Assembly (NCBI GenBank): GCA_027451565.1
Contig: DAIDJC010000017.1
Location: forward strand, 1-23,506
Reading direction: 5' to 3'
Source: Limisphaerales bacterium
GTDB taxonomy: Bacteria; Verrucomicrobiota; Verrucomicrobiia; Limisphaerales; UBA11358
Length of the DNA stretch: 23,506 nt
Shown: in pieces, positions 7,764 through 16,405 of the stretch
Position numbering within the stretch: position 1 is the stretch's first letter
Layout of the letters: each line of letters opens with the position of its first letter
Made by a program: the position numbers and the translations under genes
The notes under the pieces: model-generated
Database searches by the model: none
Told to the model about the DNA's origin: nothing
The model's input: only the letters and a program-made list of their open reading frames with translations

Positions 7764-10283
7764 TCAAATAATGACTGGTTCCGAGCGTTTCTTGGAGCGG
7801 TTTAAGCTGGAAGGTTTGTCCTCCTTGACCAAATCGTCCTCCTCTTCGGCAAGGTTTTCATCAGGAATGCGCATGGTATAGAAGGTGCACCACACAAAAA
7901 CCAAAGCAAGCAGGAAAAAGAAAACCCCGATGCCCAATTTGAGCCATTCATTCGACATGGTCACGGCGATTTCCACGGCCAGCAGGCCGAAAAGGGTGGT
8001 GAATTTGATGACCGGATTGAGAGCCACCGATGAAGTGTCCTTGAATGGATCCCCAACCGTATCGCCCACCACGGTGGCGGCATGAAGGTCGGTGTTCTTT
8101 TTACGGAGCACAACCTCGACGATTTTCTTGGCATTGTCCCAAGCTCCGCCGGCATTGGCCATAAAGATGGCTTGAAACAGGCCAAAGAAGGCAATCCCAA
8201 TCAAATAACCGATGAAAAAATAGGGGTTAAAAAAAGCAAAAGAGAGGGCAAAACAAAAGACCACGATAAAAATATTCAACATTCCCTTCTGGGCATAGAC
8301 CGTGCAGATGCGGACGACCTCCTTGGAGTCCGCCTCGGAGGCGGCATGAACGTGAAGATTGAGGTGTTTTTTGATGAAGACGACGGCGCGGTAGGCACCG
8401 GTGACGACCGCCTGGGTGCTGGCGCCCGTAAACCAATACACCACCGCCCCACCCAGCAGGAGGCCAAGAATGATTTCCGGCTGGACGAGGCTCAACTGCG
8501 CCATCGTGCCGCCAAACATATTCTCGAGCAGGATGATGATGCCGAAAACCATGGTGGTGGCGCCCACCACTGCCGTACCTATGAGAACAGGCTTGGCGGT
8601 GGCTTTGAAGGTGTTGCCGCATCCATCCCCTTTTTCGAGCAAAATTTTGGCATTTTCAAAATCCGGGTCAAACCCGAATTTGTCACGAATATCGTCCTCG
8701 ACCCCCTCGAGAGACTCAATGCGGCTCAACTCATAAACTGACTGGGCATTGTCTGTGACAGGCCCATAACTGTCCACGGCGATGGTGACCGGACCCATGC
8801 CAAGAAACCCAAAAGCCACGAGGCCAAAGGCAAAAATGGGCGCAGCAAACTTGAATTGCTCGGGCATCAAAGCAAGGATGGGCGATCCTGCGTAGGACGA
8901 CAGCAACGAGGCGACCAGCATCAAGGCCGCAATGCACAGGCCCATCCAAAATGCGGAAAAATTGCCCGCCACCAACCCCGCCAGAATATTCAGGGATGCG
9001 CCGCCATGTTTTGAGCAGGTGGTCACCTCTTTGACATGCTGGCAATTCATGCTGGTAAAAATCCTGGTCATTTCGGGTATGAGGGCCCCGGCCAATGTTC
9101 CGCAGGAAATGATTGCGGAGAGAACCCACCAGAGATTGGGGGCAAACCCGGTCTGGCGGCCCAATAGAAACCAACTGGCGGTGAAGGTCACAAGAATGGA
9201 AACCGCCGAGGTCACCCAGACCAGCAGGGTCAGGGGAGACTCAAAATCGAAATCCTTTCGCCCGCTGAAACGCGCGTGTGAAATGGCGCAGTTCAGAAAA
9301 TAAGAAAGAATGGACGTGGCAATCATGAGGGCGCGCATTGTGAAAAGCCAGATGATCAGTGTGGCGCACTCATCCGGCTTGGACGCCAGCGCCAGCGCGA
9401 GGAAGGCGATCAACGCCACGCCGGTCACTCCATAAGTCTCAAAACCGTCTGCCGTTGGCCCCACGCTGTCGCCCGCATTGTCACCGGTGCAATCAGCTAT
9501 CACACCCGGGTTTTTGGGGTCATCCTCTGGCAATTTGAAGATGATTTTCATGAGGTCTGAGCCGATGTCAGCGATTTTGGTGAAAATGCCGCCGCAGATG
9601 CGGAGAACCGATGCGCCGAGGGATTCACCAATTGCGAACCCTATGAAACAGGGCCCTGCGAGGTTTCGCGGCAGGAACACCAGGATGCAAATCATGAAAA
9701 ACAACTCCACACAAACCAGGAGCAGCCCCACGCTCATGCCTGAACGCAAGGGAATCCCGAGAGTCCACAGCGGGTTTCCGCGCAGGGCTGAAAACGCGGT
9801 GCGCGAATTGGCGATTGTGTTGATGCGAATGCCGAACCAGGCCACGGCCCCGCTGCCATTGATGCCCAACAACGAAGCCGCCAAAATCACAGCCACGCTT
9901 CCGTAGCCCATGTGTTCCAATCCGCGAAAATAAAAAAACATGCACCCGCCCACCAGCAGCCAGATTCCCGCAAGGAACCTGCCCTGCTGCAACAGATATG
10001 TTTTGCACGTCTCCCAAATCATGGCAGAAACACGGGCCATGCAATCATGCACTGGCAGCATCCGGGTTTGATGATACTGGAACAATCCAAAGGCTATGCC
10101 CACGATGCACATGGCCAGTCCAAAATACATCAGCAGGACGCCGCTCAAGCCATCCAGGCCGGCAAAGTGGATATTTGTCAGGCGGGGGATTTTGATATCA
10201 GCATCGCCGGCGTGGGAGCCAAGGGTTGAAAATATTAATACAAGGGGCGGAAGCGCGGCGCGCAGCAATTTGGTTGTTTTCAT
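7764..10283 (-). CDS. hppA: Membrane-bound ion-pumping pyrophosphatase
   Basis: An 839-residue polytopic membrane protein that hydrolyses pyrophosphate and pumps H+ (or Na+). Catalytic-site motifs are clear: GGIFTKIADIGSDL, EDDPKNPGVIADCTGDNAGDSVGPTADGFETY (Asp254-Asp255) and, near the C-terminus, NAGGAWDNAKK with DTVGDPFKDTSS. At the site that separates K+-dependent from K+-independent enzymes (GNTxA versus GNTxK), this protein has GNTFKATAK with Lys560, pointing to the K+-independent type. The Glu in FETY also fits that group. Length exceeds the usual 650-800 and includes an N-terminal signal-like hydrophobic segment ending near SHAGDADIK. No Shine-Dalgarno site precedes the ATG. It is transcribed apart from adk, with a terminator after it. 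H+ rather than Na+ specificity is inferred. Confidence 0.95.
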   Translation of the reverse strand: MKTTKLLRAALPPLVLIFSTLGSHAGDADIKIPRLTNIHFAGLDGLSGVLLMYFGLAMCIVGIAFGLFQYHQTRMLPVHDCMARVSAMIWETCKTYLLQQGRFLAGIWLLVGGCMFFYFRGLEHMGYGSVAVILAASLLGINGSGAVAWFGIRINTIANSRTAFSALRGNPLWTLGIPLRSGMSVGLLLVCVELFFMICILVFLPRNLAGPCFIGFAIGESLGASVLRICGGIFTKIADIGSDLMKIIFKLPEDDPKNPGVIADCTGDNAGDSVGPTADGFETYGVTGVALIAFLALALASKPDECATLIIWLFTMRALMIATSILSYFLNCAISHARFSGRKDFDFESPLTLLVWVTSAVSILVTFTASWFLLGRQTGFAPNLWWVLSAIISCGTLAGALIPEMTRIFTSMNCQHVKEVTTCSKHGGASLNILAGLVAGNFSAFWMGLCIAALMLVASLLSSYAGSPILALMPEQFKFAAPIFAFGLVAFGFLGMGPVTIAVDSYGPVTDNAQSVYELSRIESLEGVEDDIRDKFGFDPDFENAKILLEKGDGCGNTFKATAKPVLIGTAVVGATTMVFGIIILLENMFGGTMAQLSLVQPEIILGLLLGGAVVYWFTGASTQAVVTGAYRAVVFIKKHLNLHVHAASEADSKEVVRICTVYAQKGMLNIFIVVFCFALSFAFFNPYFFIGYLIGIAFFGLFQAIFMANAGGAWDNAKKIVEVVLRKKNTDLHAATVVGDTVGDPFKDTSSVALNPVIKFTTLFGLLAVEIAVTMSNEWLKLGIGVFFFLLALVFVWCTFYTMRIPDENLAEEEDDLVKEDKPSSLNRSKKRSEPVII

Positions 10284-10365
10284 GTTTGGTCTGGAAAAAG
10301 TTAAACCATGATTTCATGTTAATTCATTCCGGGCGCTGGTTCTTTACCTGAATTGTTTTTTATTC

Positions 10366-10371
10366 GTTATA
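10366..10371 (-). promoter_or_regulatory. Weak candidate -10 element for hppA
   Basis: TATAAC on the minus strand matches the -10 consensus at 5 of 6 positions and would give a leader of about 75 nt before the hppA ATG. No good -35 lies 16-18 bp upstream (TTCCGG at 17 bp), so this is weak. A plus-strand -10-like TATATC overlaps it at 10368-10373. Confidence 0.2.
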
Positions 10372-10379
10372 TCTTGTGC

Positions 10380-10567
10380 ATCCAAAAGCCGGAAGACACC
10401 CCACGACCCGCAATGAGCGCCTCGCCTCCTTTTCTCACGCACCCCGTCCATGGGGGGCAGGATCGGGCATCCCGGCATTTCAAGCGGTTAAAATGGATTG
10501 AACCGGCCAATTGCGATCCCCCTCCGCGTGCGCTTGGAGCGCTCACGGGATCAGCGCTCCATTTTTT
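10380..10567 (+). ncRNA. Candidate small RNA ending at the plus-strand terminator
   Basis: This is the segment between a poor plus-strand promoter-like pair (TTTACC at 10343-10348 and TATATC at 10368-10373, spacing 19) and the strong terminator at 10535-10567. It contains further short complementary pieces, for example CCCC-GTCCAT-GGGG near 10441-10456 and GGATTG...CAATTGCGATCC near 10494-10519, so an RNA could fold. The 3' end is well supported; the 5' end and the existence of the transcript are inferred. It lies divergent to hppA. Confidence 0.3.
10535..10567 (+). terminator. Intrinsic terminator on the plus strand, no annotated gene upstream
   Basis: A perfect 9-bp GC-rich stem, TGGAGCGCT (10535-10543) with AGCGCTCCA (10553-10561), encloses a nine-base loop and is followed at once by six T (10562-10567). 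This is a textbook rho-independent terminator in the plus direction. On the minus strand no T run follows the stem, so it does not serve adk or hppA. All supported genes are on the minus strand, so it implies an untracked plus-strand transcript. Confidence 0.65.
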
Positions 10568-10815
10568 GGGATATTCCATAATCATGGCTCCCGCCGAAGC
10601 GGTTCAAGGCACTTGGGGCATGCTGCGCCGGTGGAAACAGGGCGCTTTAAAAACCATTGCAGCCATCGTGGAGCGGGCATTCAAGGTTAATGCCGAGGCC
10701 GTGGGGAATGATTCCTGCGGAAAGGAGCCATGGCCGGACCTGGAAAGGGAATAATGGACGGTTTTACCTTATCCCAATCAAACCGGCAAACCGGGTACCG
10801 CCAATTTTTAAAATC

Positions 10816-11592
10816 CTAGGCGAACAAAATCTCCGGACGATCCAAAGCGGGACGCCGGGCAAGGGCATGGAGAGATCGCTCCAAGGTTTCCTCTGGAGTG
10901 CCCGCAGCTTCGATGGAGACCAGCAATTTTCTCCGCCGATAAAATCTTTTCAACGGTTCGGCATTTTTGGCATAGGCCCTGAGCCTCATCCGGATTGATT
11001 CAGGCTGGTCATCCTCCCTCTGGAACAGCGCAGCGCCGCAGTGGTCGCAAATGCCCGTTTTTTTGGGGGGTAATGACTTTAGATGGAAAACCGCTGCACA
11101 GGAGGAACAAGTTCGGCGCCCGGAAAGACGGGAAATGATTTCCCCGAGCGGCAGCTTGTAATCCAGGACTGCATCCAATTGCAGGCTGTTATTCTCCAGA
11201 ATGGCCGCCAGAACGCGGGCTTGGGCCACGGTGCGGGGAAATCCATCCAGCAAAAAACCACCCCCGCACTTGAGGCATTTCAGGCGTTCCATGATCAGGG
11301 TGACCACCGTTTGATCCGGAACGAGCTGGCCCTGCCTCATGAAATCCAGCGCGTGGGACATTGCGGGACTCAGCGGTTCTTGGCCGCATTTTCCTGCCGC
11401 GCGAAAAACATCACCCAAGGAAAGATGGCAGGCGCCAAAATGGCGGTTGAGCAACTCGGCCTGGGTTCCCTTGCCCACGCCTGGGGCTCCCAACAGGACA
11501 AAACGCCTGGGACAAGGCTGATCGGCGCCTGGATCCGAACAAACTGCATTTCCACCATGAAGCCAGGCGGCATGGTCATTTTTCGCATTCAT
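10816..11592 (-). CDS. adk: Adenylate kinase (zinc-lid type)
   Basis: A 258-residue cytoplasmic enzyme converting ATP + AMP to 2 ADP. The P-loop GAPGVGKGT is at residues 35-43, HLSLGDVFRAA stands for the usual HISTGDLLRA, and DGFPRT is at 116-121. The lid (158-195) carries Cys162-x2-Cys165 and Cys182-x2-Cys185 in GRRTCSSCAAVFHLKSLPPKKTGICDHCG, the structural Zn site of Gram-positive-type enzymes, followed by QREDDQPESIRMRL. The N-terminus is about 30 residues longer than usual, and the NMP region has an extra Cys106-x2-Cys109. AAGGAG (11612-11607) lies 14 nt before the ATG but only 5 nt before an in-frame CTG at 11601. It follows the DHOD-like gene by about 100 bp. It is probably a paralogue serving this locus, since housekeeping adk usually sits with ribosomal genes. 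Confidence 0.92.
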   Translation of the reverse strand: MNAKNDHAAWLHGGNAVCSDPGADQPCPRRFVLLGAPGVGKGTQAELLNRHFGACHLSLGDVFRAAGKCGQEPLSPAMSHALDFMRQGQLVPDQTVVTLIMERLKCLKCGGGFLLDGFPRTVAQARVLAAILENNSLQLDAVLDYKLPLGEIISRLSGRRTCSSCAAVFHLKSLPPKKTGICDHCGAALFQREDDQPESIRMRLRAYAKNAEPLKRFYRRRKLLVSIEAAGTPEETLERSLHALARRPALDRPEILFA

Positions 11593-11696
11593 ATCAGCCA
11601 GAATGACTCCTTTTTCATTCCCCCGCTACACAAGGGTTGGCGATTTGGCATCGCGTTTTGACCCATGAAGCGCAAGCGGTCCTGGTCCGCCTTTGG

Positions 11697-12695
11697 TTAT
11701 TGGGCAGGCCTGTAACTGCAAATGGCCCTCATGTATTGGGCGCGCTCGAATTCACTCGGGGAGGCGCAATTTTTCTGACTCAAGCTGCCCTTGAGCTGCT
11801 CCACCGACTCGTACTCGTGCTTTTCCATCCATTCGACCAAATCCCGCTCGATCACCTGGATGTGGCGGAAACCATGCCGCATCAACGTGGAACAAAGCAT
11901 GGTCACATCCGCCCCGGCCAGGAGCATTTTCAACGCGTCGGCTCCGCGGTGGATGCCGCTGGTGGCCGCCAGGCTGGCCCGGATTTTTCCATGAAGAATG
12001 GCAATCCACCGCAGCGGCAGGCGCATGGCCATGGGGGTGCTCAAGAGGATGTTTGGCTCAATTTCCATTGATTCCAAATCAATGTCAGGCTGGTAAAAGC
12101 GATTGAACAAAACCAACCCGTCCGCCCCGGCCAAGTCAAACCTCCGCGCCATGTTGGCAAAATTGCTGAAAAACGGGCTTAGTTTCACGGCCACGGGAAT
12201 GGCGACCACCTCCTTGACGGCTTGCAGAATCTCGATGTAGGTCATTTCCACTTCAGCGCCGGAAACCAGCGGATCCGTGGGAATATGATAGATATTCAAT
12301 TCCAACGCATCCGCGCCGGCGCCCTGGATCTGCCGGGCGTACTCGATCCAACCGCCAATGGATGTTCCATTCAAACTGGCTATCACCGGCATTCGAACGG
12401 CTTTCTTTGCCTGCGCAATATGCCCAAGATACTCCTCGGGGCCGAGCCGGTAATCCGTGCAGTCGGGAAAGTAATTCAATGCTTCCGGGAAACTCTCCGT
12501 CCCCTGCTCCATTCTTTCGTGAAGCTCCAGCCGGTCAGAGCGGAATTGTTCCTCAAAAATGGAATACAACACCACCGCGCTTGCGCCGGCATCTTCCATG
12601 CGCCGGATATCATCCAATTCCTCAGACAGTGGTGAAGCGCTGACAACCAGCGGTGTCCGAAGTTTTAATCCCAGGTATTTGGTGCTCAGGTCCAT
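11697..12695 (-). CDS. Dihydroorotate dehydrogenase-like flavoprotein lacking the catalytic Cys/Ser loop
   Basis: A 332-residue TIM-barrel protein of the dihydroorotate dehydrogenase superfamily: MDLSTKYLGLKLRTPLVVSASPLS at the start, VIASLNG, KLSPFF (Lys171) and GADGLVLFNRF. True DHODs have a loop such as N-L/I-S-C-P-N with the catalytic Cys or Ser; here the same position reads ELNIYHIPTDPLVSGAEVE (residues 132-150), with no Cys or Ser at that site. It is therefore unlikely to oxidise dihydroorotate. Genes of this DHOD-like type are often found next to pyruvate:ferredoxin oxidoreductase, and here it follows nifJ by 12 nt. FMN binding is plausible; the reaction is unknown. An electron-transfer or accessory role with NifJ is inference. 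Confidence 0.9.
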   Translation of the reverse strand: MDLSTKYLGLKLRTPLVVSASPLSEELDDIRRMEDAGASAVVLYSIFEEQFRSDRLELHERMEQGTESFPEALNYFPDCTDYRLGPEEYLGHIAQAKKAVRMPVIASLNGTSIGGWIEYARQIQGAGADALELNIYHIPTDPLVSGAEVEMTYIEILQAVKEVVAIPVAVKLSPFFSNFANMARRFDLAGADGLVLFNRFYQPDIDLESMEIEPNILLSTPMAMRLPLRWIAILHGKIRASLAATSGIHRGADALKMLLAGADVTMLCSTLMRHGFRHIQVIERDLVEWMEKHEYESVEQLKGSLSQKNCASPSEFERAQYMRAICSYRPAQ

Positions 12696-12707
12696 AATGT
12701 TTGGGCG

Positions 12708-15700
12708 TCAGGATTCAGGCTTTTTTTCGGGTGCGGAGGCCGAAAGGCTGGCCGTGGGAAAAAGGGGCGACTCGGCCGCCGCATCCGCATCCCGCACATG
12801 ACGTGCGGCCAGGAATTGGTAGAATTTCCACCGACGATCGGCATCCGACTGGGCGTTCGCAAAGAATTTCCGGGCTTCATCCGGTTTGGTTTTCGTGAGC
12901 ATTTTAAAACGATTTTCTGAAAGCATGAAATCCTTCACCTTGGTTTTGGGCGCGTTGGAATCCAGTTGCAGGGGGTTTTCACCGCGCTCCGCCCTGCGCG
13001 GGTCAAAGCGGTACAACAGCCATTGGCCGGACTCGACCGCCAGTTTTTGCTGGCGCGCGCCCACGCCTTGGTCCAGGAGGATGCCGTGCGCGATGCAGTG
13101 GCTATAAGCGATGATCAGGGACGGGCCCGGGTAGGATTCCGCCTCCACAAAAGCCTTGAGCGTCTGCTCGTCCCTGGCCCCGAGGGCAACGCTGGCCACG
13201 TACACATTGCCGTAACTCATGGCGATCAACCCCAGGTCCTTCTTGCCGGCGGGTTTGCCGCCGGCTGCAAACTTGGCCACGGCGCCGCGGGGTGTGGCCT
13301 TGCTCATCTGCCCGCCGGTGTTGGAATACACTTCCGTGTCCAGCACCAGCACGTTCACCTTGCGTCCGCTGGCAAGGACATGGTCCAACCCGCCATAACC
13401 GATATCGTAAGCCCAGCCATCCCCGCCCACGATCCACACGCTTTTTTTGACCAGGTGTCCGGCGAGGGACAAAAGACGCCGCGCCCCGGGCGTGTCCATG
13501 AGGGTTAATTTTTTCTTCAATACCGCGACACGCTCGCGCTGCTCATGGATGCCAGCCTCATCATTTTGGACTGCGGACAAAATTTGCGCGGCCAGTTCCT
13601 CGCCAACCGCCGGAGCCAGTTGGCGGAGACAATCAGCCGCCTGTTCCGCCTGTTGGTCCAGGGACACGCGATAACCCAAACCGAACTCGGCATTGTCCTC
13701 GAACAAGGAATTGCACCAGGCCGGCCCCTGCCCCAAGGCATTGCAGGCATAAGGGGTCGTGGGCAGGTTGCCTCCGTAGATGGAGGAACAACCCGTGGCA
13801 TTGGCGATTAACGCGCGGTCGCCATACAACTGGGTCAGAAGCTTGATATAGGGCGTCTCACCGCAACCAGAGCACGCGCCACTGAATTCAAACAGGGGCT
13901 GCATGATCTGTTGCGAGCGCAGCGTGGTAAGCTTGAGTGCCCTCCTGTCCATTTCTGGAAGTCCTGTGAAGAAATCCCAGTTCTCCCGTTCGGACATCCG
14001 CAGAGGTTCCTGGGGCCTCATGTTGATGGCCTTCAGGCGGCTTTCCGTCTTGCTTCGGGCAGGGCATATTTCCACGCACAACGAACAGCCCGTGCAGTCC
14101 TCAGGCGCCACTTGCAGGGTGAATTTCAAGCCCTTCCACTCAGGGAGCCGGGCGGCTGTGGATTTGAAGGTTTCGGGCGCGCTGACGAGCCGCTCCGGCG
14201 CATACACCTTGGCGCGAATGGTCGCATGCGGGCAAATAGCCACGCATTTCAGGCATTGAATGCAAAGGGATTCGTCCCAGACCGGAATGTCCTGGGCCAG
14301 GTTTCGCTTTTCATACCGGGCCGTGGCCGTGGGAAAGGTGCCGTCTGCGGGAAATGCACTCACGGGCAATTCATCGCCCAGGCCCGACGCGAGTTTCGCG
14401 AGGATGTTTTGCACAAAAGGCGGCGCATCCGGCGCCATGACCGGCTGAAGCGGGCCGGTGCCGTTCCTGGCCAGGTTTTCCAGGGGCACCGCATGTAGAT
14501 GGGCCAGGGTGTTGTCCACCGCCTGCAAATTCATGTTCACCACCTCCTGTCCCTTTTTGCCGTAGGTCTTGCGGATGGATTTTTTGATCGCCTCGATCGC
14601 CTCATCCTTGGGCAGCACCCCGGAAAGCGCGAAAAAGCAAACCTGCATGATGACATTGATTCGCCCTCCCATGCCGCTTTCCCGGGCCACCCGATTGGCA
14701 TTGATCACGTAAAAGGCGGCCTTTTTGGCCAGCAACGAATCCTGCACGGGCGTGGGCAGGCGAGCCCAAATCTCCTCCGGCGCATGCGGAGAGTTCAAAA
14801 GGAAAACCCCGCCCGGCTCAAGCCCGCGGAGCATTTCAAACCGGTCAAGGAAAACCGGCTGGTGGCAGGCCACAAAGTTGGCCCTGGAAATGAGGTAGGT
14901 GGACCGAATCGGAGCCGGCCCAAACCGCAGGTGAGACACGGTCATGGACCCGGATTTCTTGGAGTCGTAAACAAAATATCCCTGGGCAAAATTTTGGGTT
15001 TCCTCGCCGATGATCTTGATGGAATTTTTATTGGCCCCCACCGTGCCATCCGCACCCAGACCATAGAAAAGAGCGCGGACCACCCCGTCCGGCTCAATGG
15101 AAAAGTCCGGGTCGAAAGGCAGGCTGGTCATCGAGACATCGTCATGAATTCCAATGGTGAAATGGTTTTTGGGGGCGCCGGAAAGATTGTCCAAAACCGC
15201 CTTGACCATGGCCGGGGTGAATTCCTTGGAGGAAAGCCCATAGCGCCCGGCCACCACCACCGGCATGGACTTCAAGGGCGAACTGCCACTGGCGACAGAC
15301 TCCATCAGGGAGGTCAGGCAATCCTGATACAACGGCTCCCCGGGTGCGCCCGGTTCCTTGGTGCGATCCAGCACGGCTATTTTTCTGACCCCGGGTGGAA
15401 GAGCCGCCACGAAGCGTTCCCCATCAAAGGGACGGTAAAGGCGCACTTTGACCAGACCCACTTTTTCGCCACGGGCACACAAGTGCTGCACCGTCTCGTG
15501 GGCTGCCTCGCATCCTGAACCCATCAAAACCAAAACCCGCTCGGCATCGGGCGCGCCCACATAGTCAAACAAATGATAACTGCGCCCGGTTAGAAGCGCG
15601 AACTGATCCATTGCCTTTTGAACAGCGCCGGGGCAGGAAGCGTAAAACAAATTGGCTGCCTCGCGGCCTTGAAAGTAGGCATCCGGGTTTTGGGCGGTTC

Positions 15701-16403
15701 CGCGCAGGACCGGGGCATCCGGTGTCAGCGCCCGCGCCCGCTGGGCCGCGATAAGCTCTTCATCCATCATCGCGCGCATCACCTCTTCATCCAATATTTC
15801 GATTTTTGAAACCTCATGGGAAGTTCTGAAACCGTCAAAGAAATGAATAAAGGGCAAACGCGACCGCAACGAGGCAGCCTGGGAGATCAGGGCAAAATCC
15901 ATGGTTTCCTGCACGGAAGCCGCCCCAAGCATCGCCCACCCGGTGCTTCGGCAAGCCATGATGTCGCTGTGATCCCCGAAAATGGAAAGCGCATGGGCCG
16001 CCACCGTCCGGGCGGTGACATGAAACACCGTCGGCAATAACTCCCCGGCTATTTTGAACATATTGGGGATCATCAGGAGCAACCCTTGCGACGCAGTGAA
16101 GGTGGAACTGATAGACCCGGTCTGCAGCATGCCGTGAACGGCGCCCACCGCGCCCCCCTCGCTTTGCATCTCCACCATGGCAGGAGTGGAACCCCACAGG
16201 TTCTTTTTACCTTCGGACGCCCATTGGTCGCACCACTCAGCAATGGGTGAGGAGGGGGTGATGGGATAGATGGCCATGGCCTCATTCAGGCGAAAGGCCA
16301 CATAAGCTGCGGCTTCATTGCCGTCCAAAGTCCTCCAAACGGGCTGGTTTTTCTTTTCGCCTTCGTTGCAGGGATTTAACGGCGCGCTCGGTGCGGTTTG
16401 CAT
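12708..16403 (-). CDS. nifJ: Pyruvate:ferredoxin (flavodoxin) oxidoreductase
   Basis: A 1231-residue single-chain enzyme oxidising pyruvate + CoA to acetyl-CoA + CO2 and reducing ferredoxin or flavodoxin. The N-terminal pyrimidine-binding domain begins with LDGNEAAAYVAFRLNEAMAIYPITPSSP; the gamma domain follows mid-protein. A two-cluster ferredoxin domain has Cys714/717/720/724 and Cys769/772/775/779 (each CxxCxxCxxxCP). The TPP domain has the proximal-cluster ligands Cys844, Cys847, Cys872 and Cys1103 and the TPP/Mg motif GDGWAYDIGYGG near 992. All expected cluster Cys are present, so it should be active. It is slightly longer than usual (about 1170-1200) because of an Ala/Ser-rich C-terminal tail. 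It starts 2 nt after the synthetase/GNAT gene and precedes the DHOD-like gene by 12 nt. The enzyme class is typically oxygen-sensitive. Confidence 0.97.
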   Translation of the reverse strand: MQTAPSAPLNPCNEGEKKNQPVWRTLDGNEAAAYVAFRLNEAMAIYPITPSSPIAEWCDQWASEGKKNLWGSTPAMVEMQSEGGAVGAVHGMLQTGSISSTFTASQGLLLMIPNMFKIAGELLPTVFHVTARTVAAHALSIFGDHSDIMACRSTGWAMLGAASVQETMDFALISQAASLRSRLPFIHFFDGFRTSHEVSKIEILDEEVMRAMMDEELIAAQRARALTPDAPVLRGTAQNPDAYFQGREAANLFYASCPGAVQKAMDQFALLTGRSYHLFDYVGAPDAERVLVLMGSGCEAAHETVQHLCARGEKVGLVKVRLYRPFDGERFVAALPPGVRKIAVLDRTKEPGAPGEPLYQDCLTSLMESVASGSSPLKSMPVVVAGRYGLSSKEFTPAMVKAVLDNLSGAPKNHFTIGIHDDVSMTSLPFDPDFSIEPDGVVRALFYGLGADGTVGANKNSIKIIGEETQNFAQGYFVYDSKKSGSMTVSHLRFGPAPIRSTYLISRANFVACHQPVFLDRFEMLRGLEPGGVFLLNSPHAPEEIWARLPTPVQDSLLAKKAAFYVINANRVARESGMGGRINVIMQVCFFALSGVLPKDEAIEAIKKSIRKTYGKKGQEVVNMNLQAVDNTLAHLHAVPLENLARNGTGPLQPVMAPDAPPFVQNILAKLASGLGDELPVSAFPADGTFPTATARYEKRNLAQDIPVWDESLCIQCLKCVAICPHATIRAKVYAPERLVSAPETFKSTAARLPEWKGLKFTLQVAPEDCTGCSLCVEICPARSKTESRLKAINMRPQEPLRMSERENWDFFTGLPEMDRRALKLTTLRSQQIMQPLFEFSGACSGCGETPYIKLLTQLYGDRALIANATGCSSIYGGNLPTTPYACNALGQGPAWCNSLFEDNAEFGLGYRVSLDQQAEQAADCLRQLAPAVGEELAAQILSAVQNDEAGIHEQRERVAVLKKKLTLMDTPGARRLLSLAGHLVKKSVWIVGGDGWAYDIGYGGLDHVLASGRKVNVLVLDTEVYSNTGGQMSKATPRGAVAKFAAGGKPAGKKDLGLIAMSYGNVYVASVALGARDEQTLKAFVEAESYPGPSLIIAYSHCIAHGILLDQGVGARQQKLAVESGQWLLYRFDPRRAERGENPLQLDSNAPKTKVKDFMLSENRFKMLTKTKPDEARKFFANAQSDADRRWKFYQFLAARHVRDADAAAESPLFPTASLSASAPEKKPES

Positions 16404-16405
16404 AT

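Larger units (their letters stand above)
10284..10815. other. Intergenic region between adk and hppA
   Basis: About 530 bp without a supportable protein gene. It contains the plus-strand terminator and candidate RNA, the weak hppA -10, and a small imperfect hairpin at 10781-10796 (ACCCGG-TTTG-CCGGTT on the minus strand) about 20 nt after the adk stop, followed by TGATT. That hairpin is too weak to call as an adk terminator. An open plus-strand frame at 10353-10754 runs straight through the terminator and has no recognisable domain. Confidence 0.5.

Noticed and set aside
10353..10754. Plus-strand open frame of 133 codons in the adk-hppA gap
   Set aside because: It crosses the strong plus-strand terminator at 10535-10567 and has no Shine-Dalgarno site or known domain.
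10781..10796. Possible terminator after adk
   Set aside because: The stem has a mismatch and is followed by only a short mixed T stretch; too weak to call.
14499..15518. Plus-strand open frame of 339 codons
   Set aside because: It lies wholly opposite nifJ, has no recognisable domain, and reflects the codon bias of the real gene.
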